Of a stretch of 64,000 nt of DNA, positions 44,386 to 53,658 are shown piece by piece. The stretch comes from Sporosarcina cascadiensis (GTDB lineage Bacteria > Bacillota > Bacilli > Bacillales_A > Planococcaceae). The first letter of the stretch is position 1, and the number at the start of each line of letters is the position of its first letter. The position numbers and the translations under genes were made by a program. The stretch lies in assembly GCF_009650995.1 (NCBI RefSeq), contig NZ_WHVV01000014.1:1-64000 (forward strand), read 5' to 3'. The notes beneath the pieces were generated by a model. It did not search any database, had not been told where the DNA came from, and was given only the letters and a program-made list of their open reading frames with translations.

Positions 44386-46533
44386 TTGAAAATCCTGGCT
44401 AATACTTTATTCGCACTCGACATCGGAACACGTTCTGTTGTCGGTATCGTGCTAAAAGAACAGGAAGATTCATTTCACATTGTTGATCTAATCTCAAAAG
44501 AACATAAAGAACGTTCCATGATTGATGGGCAAATACATAATATTTTAAGCGTGGCTTCTATTATTCAAGAAATTAAAATGGAACTCGAAGAGCAGCATGG
44601 CAAGTTAGAACGTGTCAGTGTTGCTGCTGCCGGCCGCTCTCTTAAGACAGCTGAAGGCTCCGTAACCATTGATATCTCGGAGCGCTCCTTGATCTCAACT
44701 GAAGATATTAACCGACTGGAATTATCAGCAGTGCAAAATGCCCAGCAAACGCTGCTTTCTTCTCAACATTCAAAAGAAGAAGATCATTATTACTGTGTAG
44801 GATATTCTGTCTTGCACTATAAATTGAACGGCGAAGACATCGGGAGTCTGATCGATCAGACCGGTACAGAAGCTACGATCGAAGTCATTGCTACGTTCCT
44901 GCCTCGTGTTGTAGTTGAATCGCTGCTCGCCGCTTTAAAACGTGCTGATCTGGAGATGGAAGCCCTTACCCTTGAACCGATCGCTGCCATCAACGTACTC
45001 ATTCCGCCATCCATGAGAAGATTGAACATCGCGCTAGTTGATATCGGTGCGGGTACTTCCGATATTGCAATTGCCAATGAAAATACCGTAACAGCTTACG
45101 GCATGGTGCCGGTGGCAGGCGATGAAGTGACAGAAGCGTTAAGCAGTCATTACTTGCTCGACTTCCCGCCTGCCGAGCAAATGAAGCGCCAGATTTCTTC
45201 TGAAGACCCGCTGACCGTACAGGACATACTAGGCTTCGAACAGAAGATTTCTTCTGCGGAAGCCGTCAATGTCATTTCTCCTGCAGTAAAACGTCTGGCT
45301 GTTTCGATTGCAGACGAAATTAAAAGACTTAACAATAACTCTTCACCACAGGCCGTCATGCTTGTTGGGGGCGGAAGTTTAACGCCTGCTCTGCCAAAGG
45401 AATTGAGCGTACAGCTTGAACTGCCCGAAAACCGTGTAGCCATTAGAAGTCTGGACGCTTTAACGGGTATTACTCTGGCCGAGTCAATTGAAGCCTCTCC
45501 CGCTCTTGTAACGCCAATAGGTATTGCGATTGCAGCCAAAAGAGCGCCGATTCATTATATGTCGATCACAGTCAATGAACAAACGATCAGGCTCTTTGAA
45601 CTGAAAGAAATGACGGTAGGAGACGCGCTGCTTGCCGCGCATGTATCCGCCCGCCAATTATACGGCAAGCCCGGCCTCGCGTTGACAGTTAAGGTGAATG
45701 GCCAATGGGTTACGATTCCGGGCGAGCATGGCTCTTCCACAAGGATTTTATTAAATGGAGCCGAAGCGAGCACAAAAGACCTGATTCGTAATCAAGATGT
45801 GATTGAGCTGGATTTCGGAAAAGACGGAAGTGATGCAGAAGCTGCTGTCAGCGACCTGGCAGACGGACCTGCGTCCATACACTTCTATCTTGATGGACTG
45901 CCCGTAACTCTCCAAAGCGAAGTACTGTTGAACGGTCGTGTAACCTCGTTAGACACACAGCTTGCTGACCGTGATGAATTGACAGTGCGTCTGGCGAATA
46001 CACTGGCTGCCGCTCTTGAACGAGTTCACGGCGCAGCGTATTTATCGGCTTCCGAACCTATTACTGTGAAGTGGAACGACGTAAACCATGTGTTGAAAAC
46101 GCGCTCCAACAGCTTTTTGATAGACGGAAAAGAAGTTTCTCCACAGCATATTGTGCAAGATGGAGATCGTATTGAAACAAAACAGCCGCCTTTGCTTCAG
46201 ATTAAAGATATCGCTGATGAATTAGAGCTTATTTTGGAAGCACGTGCTGATGTGACTTTCAATAGTCAGCCGGTGACCATAAAAAAACAGCGAATCGCCG
46301 CGTATGTTAACGGCCAGCCCGCTGAACTTATGTACCAAGTATATCCAAATGATCAAGTGGAATTTAAGACCATTTCCGATGCACCTATTATATTTAGTGA
46401 TATTTTCTCTTTTACCGACTTTTCACTTCCAGCCAATTCGGCTTCCGCTTATCGCTTATTGCGAAATGACGAATCGATTCGATTTAATGAACCTATTTTC
46501 GGAGGAGATCGTCTGGAAATCCGTTTTGAATAG
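44386..46533 (+). CDS. FtsA-like actin-family protein with long C-terminal extension
   Basis: A 715-aa protein. Residues 1-340 form an FtsA/PilM-type actin fold: phosphate 1 loop FALDIGTRSVVG, an SHS2-like insert, the second phosphate loop LVDIGAGTSDIA, and the adenosine motif VMLVGGGSLTP. The remaining 370 residues hold at least three similar segments with the pattern V-NG-...-D-I/E (SITVNEQTIRLFELKE, IHFYLDGLPVTLQSEV, VAAYVNGQPAEL-like), probably small beta domains. No FtsA C-terminal membrane helix is seen. The start is uncertain: TTG 44386 directly abuts GGGG, while CTG 44395 is better spaced. Role unknown, possibly a scaffold in division or envelope assembly. Confidence 0.78.
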   Translation: MKILANTLFALDIGTRSVVGIVLKEQEDSFHIVDLISKEHKERSMIDGQIHNILSVASIIQEIKMELEEQHGKLERVSVAAAGRSLKTAEGSVTIDISERSLISTEDINRLELSAVQNAQQTLLSSQHSKEEDHYYCVGYSVLHYKLNGEDIGSLIDQTGTEATIEVIATFLPRVVVESLLAALKRADLEMEALTLEPIAAINVLIPPSMRRLNIALVDIGAGTSDIAIANENTVTAYGMVPVAGDEVTEALSSHYLLDFPPAEQMKRQISSEDPLTVQDILGFEQKISSAEAVNVISPAVKRLAVSIADEIKRLNNNSSPQAVMLVGGGSLTPALPKELSVQLELPENRVAIRSLDALTGITLAESIEASPALVTPIGIAIAAKRAPIHYMSITVNEQTIRLFELKEMTVGDALLAAHVSARQLYGKPGLALTVKVNGQWVTIPGEHGSSTRILLNGAEASTKDLIRNQDVIELDFGKDGSDAEAAVSDLADGPASIHFYLDGLPVTLQSEVLLNGRVTSLDTQLADRDELTVRLANTLAAALERVHGAAYLSASEPITVKWNDVNHVLKTRSNSFLIDGKEVSPQHIVQDGDRIETKQPPLLQIKDIADELELILEARADVTFNSQPVTIKKQRIAAYVNGQPAELMYQVYPNDQVEFKTISDAPIIFSDIFSFTDFSLPANSASAYRLLRNDESIRFNEPIFGGDRLEIRFE

Positions 46534-46536
46534 AAG

Positions 46537-46573
46537 AAAGCCGTCATTCCTCGAATGACGGCTTTTTTTATTA
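46537..46573. terminator. Bidirectional terminator, FtsA-like gene / ytxH
   Basis: AAGCCGTCATT-CCTCG-AATGACGGCTTTTTTTATT. Confidence 0.9.
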
Positions 46574-46577
46574 GCGA

Positions 46578-47237
46578 TCAGTTATTTTTTGTACTGACCG
46601 GCTGATTAGGATTCACGTTTTTATTTGGTTTCTGTTTTTCATTTTCATCCATCGGCTTGTCCGTTTTCTTAAGCTCTCCGGATTTTTCATTATTTTTGTT
46701 CATGCTTTTATAGTCCGTTGCTTCCTCGCCTTCAGAAGACGCAGTGCCATCATCCATTGGGATGTTTGTTTTTGAAGCAGCTGATTTCACTTTATCAACT
46801 AATTGACCGGACTGTTCCTGGATTGTCTGAGAAAGTTCTGATGTTTTATCTTTTGCTGCAGAAGTAAACGCTGCAGTTTTTTCTTTTGCCGTATCTGTCA
46901 GGCCGGCTGTTTTGTCTTTGGCTGCACTGGATAGCTCGACCGCTTTTTCTTTTGCAGTTGAACTTAATTCGATACTTTTATCTTTCAACTGTGAGGCTTG
47001 TGTTGTAAAATCCTCACGCATCTCACGTCCGGTTTTAGGCGCAAGAAACAATGCAGTGGCTGCACCGATGATGCCGCCTACAATTGCGCCTGCAAGGAAG
47101 CTTCCTGTGCCGCTGCTGTCATCTTCATACAGATCATTCGTAGAACGGTATGTGTAATTGGCAGGATATTGCGGCTGCCCGTACGTATTCGTATAAGTAC
47201 CCTGGTTTTCATTGAAATTTGGTTTGTTTTCTGTCAT
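46578..47237 (-). CDS. ytxH: YtxH-like general stress protein
   Basis: A 219-aa protein. An N-terminal Asn/Tyr-rich stretch is followed by a hydrophobic glycine-rich segment (GSFLAGAIVGGIIGAATALFL, residues 43-63), the APKTGREMRE motif of the YtxH family, and about six 11-residue repeats (consensus like AKEKAVELSSA, residues 75-145) resembling LEA-type amphipathic helices, then a Lys/Asn-rich tail. Protective or envelope function is presumed. It is second in the ytxG-ytxH unit with a sigma-B-type promoter. Confidence 0.88.
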   Translation of the reverse strand: MTENKPNFNENQGTYTNTYGQPQYPANYTYRSTNDLYEDDSSGTGSFLAGAIVGGIIGAATALFLAPKTGREMREDFTTQASQLKDKSIELSSTAKEKAVELSSAAKDKTAGLTDTAKEKTAAFTSAAKDKTSELSQTIQEQSGQLVDKVKSAASKTNIPMDDGTASSEGEEATDYKSMNKNNEKSGELKKTDKPMDENEKQKPNKNVNPNQPVSTKNN

Positions 47238-47292
47238 TTTTCTTCCTCCTGTGAATTAAGTGTTTGGTATGCTGCTTAGGAAAATGCTTGTA

Positions 47293-47745
47293 CTAGGAAC
47301 GGGCTTTATACACTGTCCAGCCTGAAGACTTTGCGGGCTGTCGCTCTTTCACCTGATCGTACAGACCGGCTGCAACTGTTCCCCATTGCAGAACCTGCGC
47401 GATTTTTTCACTGTTTTGTTCAGCTTTCGAAGTAACAGAGCTGGAGATTTGATGAACGGATCGATTTAAGTTGGTCACCGATTCTCCTACCCCTTTTACA
47501 GCATCCACTACAGTGTTCAGCTTTTCCACTTTTCCTTGCAGATCTTCAGCCAGCTGATTGGTTTTATGAAGAAGCTGCGTGCTTTCTGTTGTGACTCCTT
47601 CTAGTTGTTTTGTCAAATCATCCATAGTGTGTGAAACACTGCTCAACGTAGTCTTTAAAGACCCGAGCGTCATGGCAAGACTGACACATAGAATAAGGAA
47701 TGCGATTGCAGCCACAACTGCTGCAATGTAAAGTAAATTAACCAC
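47293..47745 (-). CDS. ytxG: YtxG-like protein (DUF948)
   Basis: A 150-aa membrane-anchored protein: one N-terminal transmembrane helix (residues 3-25), then a helical region typical of DUF948 (HTMDDLTKQLEGVTTES, NQLAEDLQGKVEKL). Function unknown. In B. subtilis ytxG is the first gene of a sigma-B/sigma-H stress operon with ytxH and ytxJ. Here ytxJ is not present. The start is GTG preceded by AGGGGGAAAAGG. Confidence 0.88.
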   Translation of the reverse strand: MVNLLYIAAVVAAIAFLILCVSLAMTLGSLKTTLSSVSHTMDDLTKQLEGVTTESTQLLHKTNQLAEDLQGKVEKLNTVVDAVKGVGESVTNLNRSVHQISSSVTSKAEQNSEKIAQVLQWGTVAAGLYDQVKERQPAKSSGWTVYKARS

Positions 47746-47783
47746 TGACCTTTTCCCCCTACAGCATATTCTATACGAAAACT

Positions 47784-47809
47784 TTACCCTTCTTACAGAG
47801 CTTTTAAAC
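47784..47809 (-). promoter_or_regulatory. Sigma-B promoter of ytxG-ytxH
   Basis: GTTTAA, 14 bases, GGGTAA on the minus strand, nearly identical to the sigma-B consensus GTTTAA-N12..15-GGGTAT. It lies 39 bp before the ytxG start. Confidence 0.78.
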
Positions 47810-47964
47810 TTTTCGTCTTATTACTCCTCTTCGACATAACTAGGCGATATCCTTTAATAAATTCCAATTGTTTCATGGCTCTTCACCAAAACATGTGCTT
47901 GACAGTCTATTTCATGAGCAGTTTAAGATTTGCTGGGATTACGCAGTATAGGATAGTAAGTAGG

Positions 47965-48222
47965 TAGGAGACCGTTCCCCTGCGTTCCAGGCGGACGCGT
48001 GTCTTGCGGGCCCGCGGTGAGCCAAGCGAACAGCGAAGGGTTCGCTTTGCCGTATTTCTGCGCTCTTTGCAGAAATTAAGGCAAACTGTGCTCATAACGC
48101 TACGCTTTTATTCGGAAAAGCCTTTCTTCGTAAAGGCTTTCGCTCCCGCAAGTCGTCTCACCTGTCGGGCTGATCCTCCCAGAGTCGCCGCCTTCCACTC
48201 CGGTACACTGGCTGGTGTTTTA
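47965..48222. repeat. G+C-rich Bacillaceae-type dispersed repeat, expanded copy
   Basis: Read on the minus strand it contains the blocks AAGGCGGCGACTCTGGGAGG, ACAGGTGAGACGACTTGCGG, GGCTCACCGCGGGCCCGCAA and GTCCGCCTGGAAC. Sequences of this kind recur between genes in many Bacillaceae (from memory). The segment between the second and third blocks is longer than in the common short form and contains further hairpins (AAGCCTTTAC-GAAG-AAAGGCTT, TTTCTGCAAAGAGCGCAGAAA). No coding potential. Confidence 0.6.
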
Positions 48223-48340
48223 ATACTTTTTGTTTGAGTGACAGTATGATCATACTATTTGAAATTATTACGATAAGTGTGGTGTTTCATGCAATACTTA
48301 ATATCCCGCAAAGACTTAGATTCTTATGATCAATGCGTAT

Positions 48341-48590
48341 ACAAAGTCGAGAAACGAAAACCATACCAACTAAATTCGTACTCTGCAAAAAACAATATGA
48401 TATACTTTCTACATACCAGCGAAGGCGCAACTGCGGGGTCGGCCGTTGCGATGAGACTGCTGGCATGCCCTTCGCCAGTAGGCTTTATCGCGTAAGGCAA
48501 TCCCCCAGCGCCGAAGCAAGTTTAAACTGCAGCATGATTTTCGCAATACATACATGACTAATTATCAAGAACTGATTTTGGTGCAGACCC
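48341..48590. repeat. Dispersed non-coding repeat with RNA-like fold, copy 2
   Basis: Homologous to 8891-9227 but without its 80-bp insertion. The core 48424-48512 keeps GGCGC/GCGCC and GGGG/CCCC. In the hairpin, GCGAT (48448-48452) pairs with ATCGC (48487-48491), where copy 1 has GCTGT/ATAGC. This is a compensated pair change at the third position (T-A to G-C). A one-base length difference in the 3' arm breaks any shared reading frame. Confidence 0.8.
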
Positions 48591-48600
48591 TGTTTCATAA

Positions 48601-48652
48601 TAAAAAAGAAGAAACAGCTGACGCGATGGTCAGGCTGTTTCTTCTTTTGAAA
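48601..48652 (-). terminator. Terminator of murC overlapping its 3' end
   Basis: AAAGAAGAAACAGC...GCTGTTTCTTCTTTTTTATT on the minus strand. The 5' arm lies inside the last seven murC codons. Confidence 0.85.
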
Positions 48653-49943
48653 TACTGGACTTGAATTGCTGCAGATATTGTTGAATGTCGCCTGCACCCA
48701 TAAATAGAATTACGGAGTTTTGATGCTGTGCAAGTTCGGACATGTCGTCCAGTTTCAGATGCTGCGAATTTGGAATTTTATTGACTAAATCAACAATCGT
48801 CAAGTTGCCGGCCTGTTCTCTTGCCGAACCAAAAATATCACAAAGATATACTTGATCTGCTTCTGAAAGACTTTCCGCAAATTGATCCATCAGCGCAGCG
48901 GTACGCGTAAATGTATGGGGCTGGAAGACAGCCACCACTTCGCGATTAGGATATTTTTGACGTGCCGAATCCATCGTCGCTCGTATTTCTGTAGGATGGT
49001 GCGCATAATCATCCACCAAAATTCTTCCTTCATATTCCATGACGGAAAATCTTCTTTTCACTCCGGTAAATGAAGCAAAACGTTCATTGATCACTTCTGC
49101 GGGGATATTCTCGTAGTGACACAGAGTAATGACGCCAAGTGCATTTTTAATCGCATGATCCCCTGTCTGCGGAATCGTGAACCGGTAGTAGAATTCATTG
49201 CGGATAAAGACATCAAAAGAACAGCCTATTTGGTCTTTCTGAATATTTGCTGCGCAGAAATCATTGGAAGATTCCAGCCCGTAATAGACAATCGGCACCT
49301 GCGTTTGCAGACGTTGGAGATTCTCATCATCACCGCACGCAATCAGAGCTTTTTTCACTTGGCCCGCCATCTCACTGAATGCATCCAGAATATCATCTAA
49401 ACTGGTGAAGTAGTCAGGGTGATCAAAATCAATATTCGTCATGATTGCATAATCCGGATGATAGGCTAAAAAGTGACGTTTATATTCGCATGCTTCAAAA
49501 ACAAAGTACTCCGTATTCTCGACGCCTTTTCCAGTACCGTCTCCTATAAGGTAGGAAGTCGGCGCATACCCGCCGAGCACATGTGACAGTAATCCGGTAG
49601 TAGACGTTTTGCCGTGTGTTCCCGTAACCCCGACTGACGTAAATTGCTCCATATAAGTACCCAGGAAATCATGATAGCGAATTACTTCAAGTCCCAGCTC
49701 TTTTGCGCGCATCAATTCTGGATGATCATCTTTAAAGGCATTCCCGGCGATGATTTTCATGCCGGGCTGAATATTATTTTCATCAAAGGGCAGTACTTTT
49801 ATATTTCTTTCATGTAAAGGATCTTCTGTAAAAAAGTATTTTTCTACGTCTGAACCTTGGATTGTATAGGCAGAATCATGCAGAAGCTGGGCAAGTGAAC
49901 TCATTCCCGAACCTTTGATGCCTGTAAAATGAAACAATGTCAT
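48630..49943 (-). CDS. murC: UDP-N-acetylmuramate--L-alanine ligase
   Basis: Adds L-Ala to UDP-MurNAc, the first peptide step of peptidoglycan synthesis (437 aa, cytosol). The Rossmann-like start is [15 protein letters not shown] (residues 4-18), with the ATP loop [15 protein letters not shown] near residue 104 and the Mg/ligand stretch [10 protein letters not shown]. The start at 49943 follows GGGAGGTTTCAAT. The longer frame has no ribosome site. It is downstream of sftA and upstream of ytxG as in B. subtilis. Confidence 0.97.
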   Translation of the reverse strand: MTLFHFTGIKGSGMSSLAQLLHDSAYTIQGSDVEKYFFTEDPLHERNIKVLPFDENNIQPGMKIIAGNAFKDDHPELMRAKELGLEVIRYHDFLGTYMEQFTSVGVTGTHGKTSTTGLLSHVLGGYAPTSYLIGDGTGKGVENTEYFVFEACEYKRHFLAYHPDYAIMTNIDFDHPDYFTSLDDILDAFSEMAGQVKKALIACGDDENLQRLQTQVPIVYYGLESSNDFCAANIQKDQIGCSFDVFIRNEFYYRFTIPQTGDHAIKNALGVITLCHYENIPAEVINERFASFTGVKRRFSVMEYEGRILVDDYAHHPTEIRATMDSARQKYPNREVVAVFQPHTFTRTAALMDQFAESLSEADQVYLCDIFGSAREQAGNLTIVDLVNKIPNSQHLKLDDMSELAQHQNSVILFMGAGDIQQYLQQFKSSISKEETA

Positions 49944-50073
49944 ATTGAAACCTCCCGGGAATTCTTTCATCCCACTTTTTATCTTCAGCACAAACATAAT
50001 GGGCTGAAGAATATATCTTTTCATAGTATAGCATGTGTTTGAACAAAAAATTAGTGACTAACTATGGAATCCA

Positions 50074-52833
50074 TCAGCTAAGAAAGCTTTCTAGCGCCTG
50101 GTGAGTCAAAAACACATCCCGCGGCTTGCTTCCCCGCTGTTCCGATATGAATTGGTTCGATTCCATCCGGTCAATTAATTTTGCAGCACGATTATATCCG
50201 ATGCTGAAATGACGCTGCAGCGAAGAGGTGGATGCACTCCCCTGCTCAATGACAAACGTACAGGCCTGCCGGAATAAAGGGTCAGTTTCCTCTTCTTGAA
50301 CAGCCGCCGCCAGTAAGTCTTCCTGGCCGAATAAATAATCCGGTTCCGCTTCATTTCGAACATGTTCTATTATACGCTCAATTTCATCGTCCGTGACAAA
50401 TGTCCCTTGCAGCCGGACGGGTGAGGATTGGCCATTTCCTAAGTAAAGCATATCTCCTTTACCCAGCAATCTTTCTGCGCCTACACCATCCAGTATTGTT
50501 CTGGAATCGACCTGTGAAGAAACAGCAAATGCGATGCGTGTCGGGATATTTGCTTTTATCGTGCCGGTAATGACATCTACTGAAGGACGCTGGGTAGCGA
50601 TAATCAAATGAATACCGCAAGCACGTGCTTTTTGCGTAATCCGGCTGATGGAAATTTCTACATCTGCCGGCGCCATCATCATTAGATCTGCTAACTCATC
50701 GATGACAATCAGCATATAGGGCATTTTTAAAGAAAAACGGCGTGACTCCATGACCATTTCATTATAGCGTTCGATATTGCGCACGCCGGAATGGGCAAAT
50801 AATTCATAGCGCCTTTCCATTTCTTCCACCGCCCATTTAAGAGCAGCAGTAGCAGCCTTGACATCCGTAATAACAGGACTCAGTAAATGCGGAATTCCGT
50901 TATACGGCGCAAGTTCCACCATCTTCGGATCAATCAGCAGTAACTTCAAATCATGATAAGACGCCTTATACAGCAGGCTAATCAGAATGGAATTGATACA
51001 TACAGATTTACCGGAACCTGTAGCCCCGGCAATCATTCCATGCGGCATTTTACGTAAATCCAAAGTTTGCGGCTCTCCCGTCAAACTTAAACCTAAAACG
51101 GCTTCTAAAGGCGAGTCGGAAGAATTAAATGACGCACTCTCAATGACTTCTGAAATACGGACCGCTCTCGTCTGGCGATTCGGTATCTCTACTCCGATCA
51201 TGCTCGTGCCTGGTATCGGTGCTTGAATTCGAATATCTCTCGCTGCCAAAGCCAGTTTCAGATCATCGGTCAGATTTCGTATCTTACTTACTTTTACTCC
51301 TTGCTCCACTGTCAATTCGAACATTGTGACAGCAGGTCCCTGCACAGCTGCCATAACGGTAGCCTGGATGGAGAAATAAGACAGAGCTTCTTCTAATTTA
51401 GCGGATTGATGTTGCAGCCACTCTTCATCTTTTATTTCTTCTTCCGGAGGCGCCAGATAGCGCATAGAAGGAAAAGCATAAGACGGTGGCGGTGTATCTT
51501 CAATTTCTTCAACTTCTTCTGTTTCAACCATTTCTTCAGGCGCTTGCTGTACCATTGGGGCTGTAGTTATTGCCGCCGGCTGAACAGGTACAGCTTCTTC
51601 AAACCGTGGCTGCACCGGCGCTTGCTCTGTGAATGATGCCTTTGCATTGGCATTCTTCGCAAGCAGTTTTTGTTTATCAGATTGAAGCATCAATACATTA
51701 AAAGGCACGATCTTCTCTTTCTTTTCCGGAACATTCTCATCCAGCTGTCCATCATGGAGACTTTCCTGTTCCTCTGCTTCGATTTGTTCAGTAGAAAGAG
51801 AGGGCAATCGTTCTATTTCATTTGTTTGCTCTTCCTCTGACAACATTTTTTCTGATACTACCGGTGCTTGCAGCGTGTTTCGTTCTTCTGGCTGTAATAA
51901 GTCTTCTTCTTGATTTGCTTCTACCGATTCTTCTATTGCCAGCGTTTCTTCAAGTTGTTCTTCCTCGGCAATTTCTTCTTGTTCTTCTTCGATCAGTGTA
52001 GCGACGCCATACGAAGATGGGCTGTCAAGAAGTTCTTCAGCTGTGGGAGATGAAGACTGGATATATTTCTGATCTGATGAAATTGCTTTATTTTCCGTTT
52101 CCTGTTCTTCTGTTTCTTTTGAGTTATCATCTAAAACATCTTGATCATGTTCCATAATATTATGGATTTCAGGAATCTCTAAAACCTCTGGAATGGCCTC
52201 TGGGCTCGGCTGCTGCTCTTCCAGCTGAACAGTCTTTTCTAGTATTTCATCCTTTTTAAACATCTCAGCTGCGTAAGATTGTGTTATTTCCAGTTGTTCT
52301 GCTTCTTCCTGCTGCCTCTTTACTTTTGCTGCTTCCATTGCAGAAAGAATCGGTGAACTTTTATGGTAGCCATAAATAGGTGACGGCACTTCTGTCGGAG
52401 AAAACGGGCGGCGTGACGGTTTCGGCCGTTCTGCCAGAGGCGTCGGTGCCAGTGCTGCTTTAACTGCCGGTGAAGCCGGCTGACTGCTTGAATAAGATTG
52501 CGGTTTAATAGATTCAGGACGTGGACGTGCTGCCGCCCTGTGGATCTTCCCCTCTTGTACATGCTGTCCGGGCCAGCGTTCATTTTGATGAAGCGGCACT
52601 CTCTCATACTCTTCTTCTGATTCTTGCTGCAAATAGTCTTTTATATATTCATTTTGAACGATTTCTTTCTCCCAGCCATAAATTTCATGATCGGAAACAA
52701 TGGGAAATCTAAAATTTGTTTTTTTATTATTTTCTATATCGCCTGTTAAAGCATTTTCATATGGATCGATTGTATGTCCATCATCTTCTTTCATTTGCTG
52801 AAGACGTCTTTTCATGTTTCGTAACCAACTCAA
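50074..52833 (-). CDS. sftA: DNA translocase SftA
   Basis: Soluble FtsK-family ATPase that clears DNA from the closing septum (about 919 aa). There is no membrane domain. The N-terminal 450 residues are acidic, Glu/Gln-rich and low-complexity. The motor follows with Walker A GMIAGATGSGKSVC, Walker B MLIVIDELADLMMMAP and QRPSVDVITG, then a winged-helix gamma domain at the C-terminus (SIGYNRAAKLIDRME). The start is probably TTG 52833 (MSWLRN, as in known SftA) after AAAGAGTG. ATG 52851 is an alternative. Neighbours murC and ytpR match B. subtilis. Confidence 0.94.
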   Translation of the reverse strand: MSWLRNMKRRLQQMKEDDGHTIDPYENALTGDIENNKKTNFRFPIVSDHEIYGWEKEIVQNEYIKDYLQQESEEEYERVPLHQNERWPGQHVQEGKIHRAAARPRPESIKPQSYSSSQPASPAVKAALAPTPLAERPKPSRRPFSPTEVPSPIYGYHKSSPILSAMEAAKVKRQQEEAEQLEITQSYAAEMFKKDEILEKTVQLEEQQPSPEAIPEVLEIPEIHNIMEHDQDVLDDNSKETEEQETENKAISSDQKYIQSSSPTAEELLDSPSSYGVATLIEEEQEEIAEEEQLEETLAIEESVEANQEEDLLQPEERNTLQAPVVSEKMLSEEEQTNEIERLPSLSTEQIEAEEQESLHDGQLDENVPEKKEKIVPFNVLMLQSDKQKLLAKNANAKASFTEQAPVQPRFEEAVPVQPAAITTAPMVQQAPEEMVETEEVEEIEDTPPPSYAFPSMRYLAPPEEEIKDEEWLQHQSAKLEEALSYFSIQATVMAAVQGPAVTMFELTVEQGVKVSKIRNLTDDLKLALAARDIRIQAPIPGTSMIGVEIPNRQTRAVRISEVIESASFNSSDSPLEAVLGLSLTGEPQTLDLRKMPHGMIAGATGSGKSVCINSILISLLYKASYHDLKLLLIDPKMVELAPYNGIPHLLSPVITDVKAATAALKWAVEEMERRYELFAHSGVRNIERYNEMVMESRRFSLKMPYMLIVIDELADLMMMAPADVEISISRITQKARACGIHLIIATQRPSVDVITGTIKANIPTRIAFAVSSQVDSRTILDGVGAERLLGKGDMLYLGNGQSSPVRLQGTFVTDDEIERIIEHVRNEAEPDYLFGQEDLLAAAVQEEETDPLFRQACTFVIEQGSASTSSLQRHFSIGYNRAAKLIDRMESNQFISEQRGSKPRDVFLTHQALESFLS

Positions 52834-52989
52834 ATGTATCACTCTTTTCATGTCAATCAATCTATTTTAACAGGTTACTTGCATGGAAATCAAACAGATG
52901 CATATTCTTATTAATAAAAATGAAGATGAGATACTTATCAAAATACTTAGTTAAGTTTATTGCAGTAGAATTGCATCGCGGAAATCAAA

Positions 52990-53038
52990 AAAAGCTTTTG
53001 CTGCATGCTGAATTCAGCATGCGGCAAAAGCTTTTTGT
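52990..53038. terminator. Hairpin between ytpR and sftA
   Basis: AAAAAGCTTTTGC-GCATGCTG-AATT-CAGCATGC-GCAAAAGCTTTTT, an almost perfect palindrome with T-runs on both sides. Confidence 0.88.
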
Positions 53039-53052
53039 ATGAAATAATCAGA

Positions 53053-53658
53053 TCAAATTACGAAAGCTTCCCCTGCTTCTCTTTGTTCATCAAGGACGAG
53101 GATCCCTTTTTCTTCCGGGGCATCTTTAAGGCCCAGCTCTTTAGCTGAACAGATCATGCCTGAAGAGGCTGCACCGCGGAGTTCCGCGTCTTTAATGATC
53201 ATCCCTGAAGGCATGACAGCCCCCACTTTAGCAACAACCACTTTCTGTCCTGCTTCTACATTTGGTGCACCGCAAACGATTTGCAATGTCCCGTCCCCTA
53301 CGTTCACCTGGCAGATATTGAGTTTATCAGCGTTTGGATGTTTTTCTTTCTCAGTCACATATCCTACGACGAATTTCGGACTGAAGTCCAAATCCAGCTT
53401 AATATCAGCATCATTTTTCTGAAGGGCATCTGTCAGCTGCTCTCCCAGTTCTTCAGTTAACTCTACCTGTCCAATTGCAGAGACGTCAAAATACGTGGAC
53501 ACGTCAAATAAATTGAAACCGATAACTTTTCCAGTTGTCTCATTTTTTAATATGGCTATATCATTTTTCCGTTCGCAAACCACCTGAGCCGGTGTGTCTG
53601 TCGTAAGCTGGACGAATAACACATCGCCCACTCCTTGTGCATTATAAAATACGTTCAT
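53053..53658 (-). CDS. ytpR: YtpR-like tRNA-binding-domain protein
   Basis: A 201-aa protein with a unique N-terminal 90 residues and a C-terminal EMAP/tRNA-binding OB-fold (VGYVTEKEKHPNADKL, VCGAPNVEAGQKV, SSGMICSAKELGL) like the N-terminal domain of PheT. It is cytosolic, with a role in RNA binding presumed. Its start overlaps the ytpQ stop by four bases (ATGA), which couples their translation. Confidence 0.93.
   Translation of the reverse strand: MNVFYNAQGVGDVLFVQLTTDTPAQVVCERKNDIAILKNETTGKVIGFNLFDVSTYFDVSAIGQVELTEELGEQLTDALQKNDADIKLDLDFSPKFVVGYVTEKEKHPNADKLNICQVNVGDGTLQIVCGAPNVEAGQKVVVAKVGAVMPSGMIIKDAELRGAASSGMICSAKELGLKDAPEEKGILVLDEQREAGEAFVI

Noticed and set aside
47907-48237. Short open frames on both strands in the G+C-rich stretch
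   Set aside because: These are translations of a repeat with strong secondary structure. No ribosome site or family resemblance.
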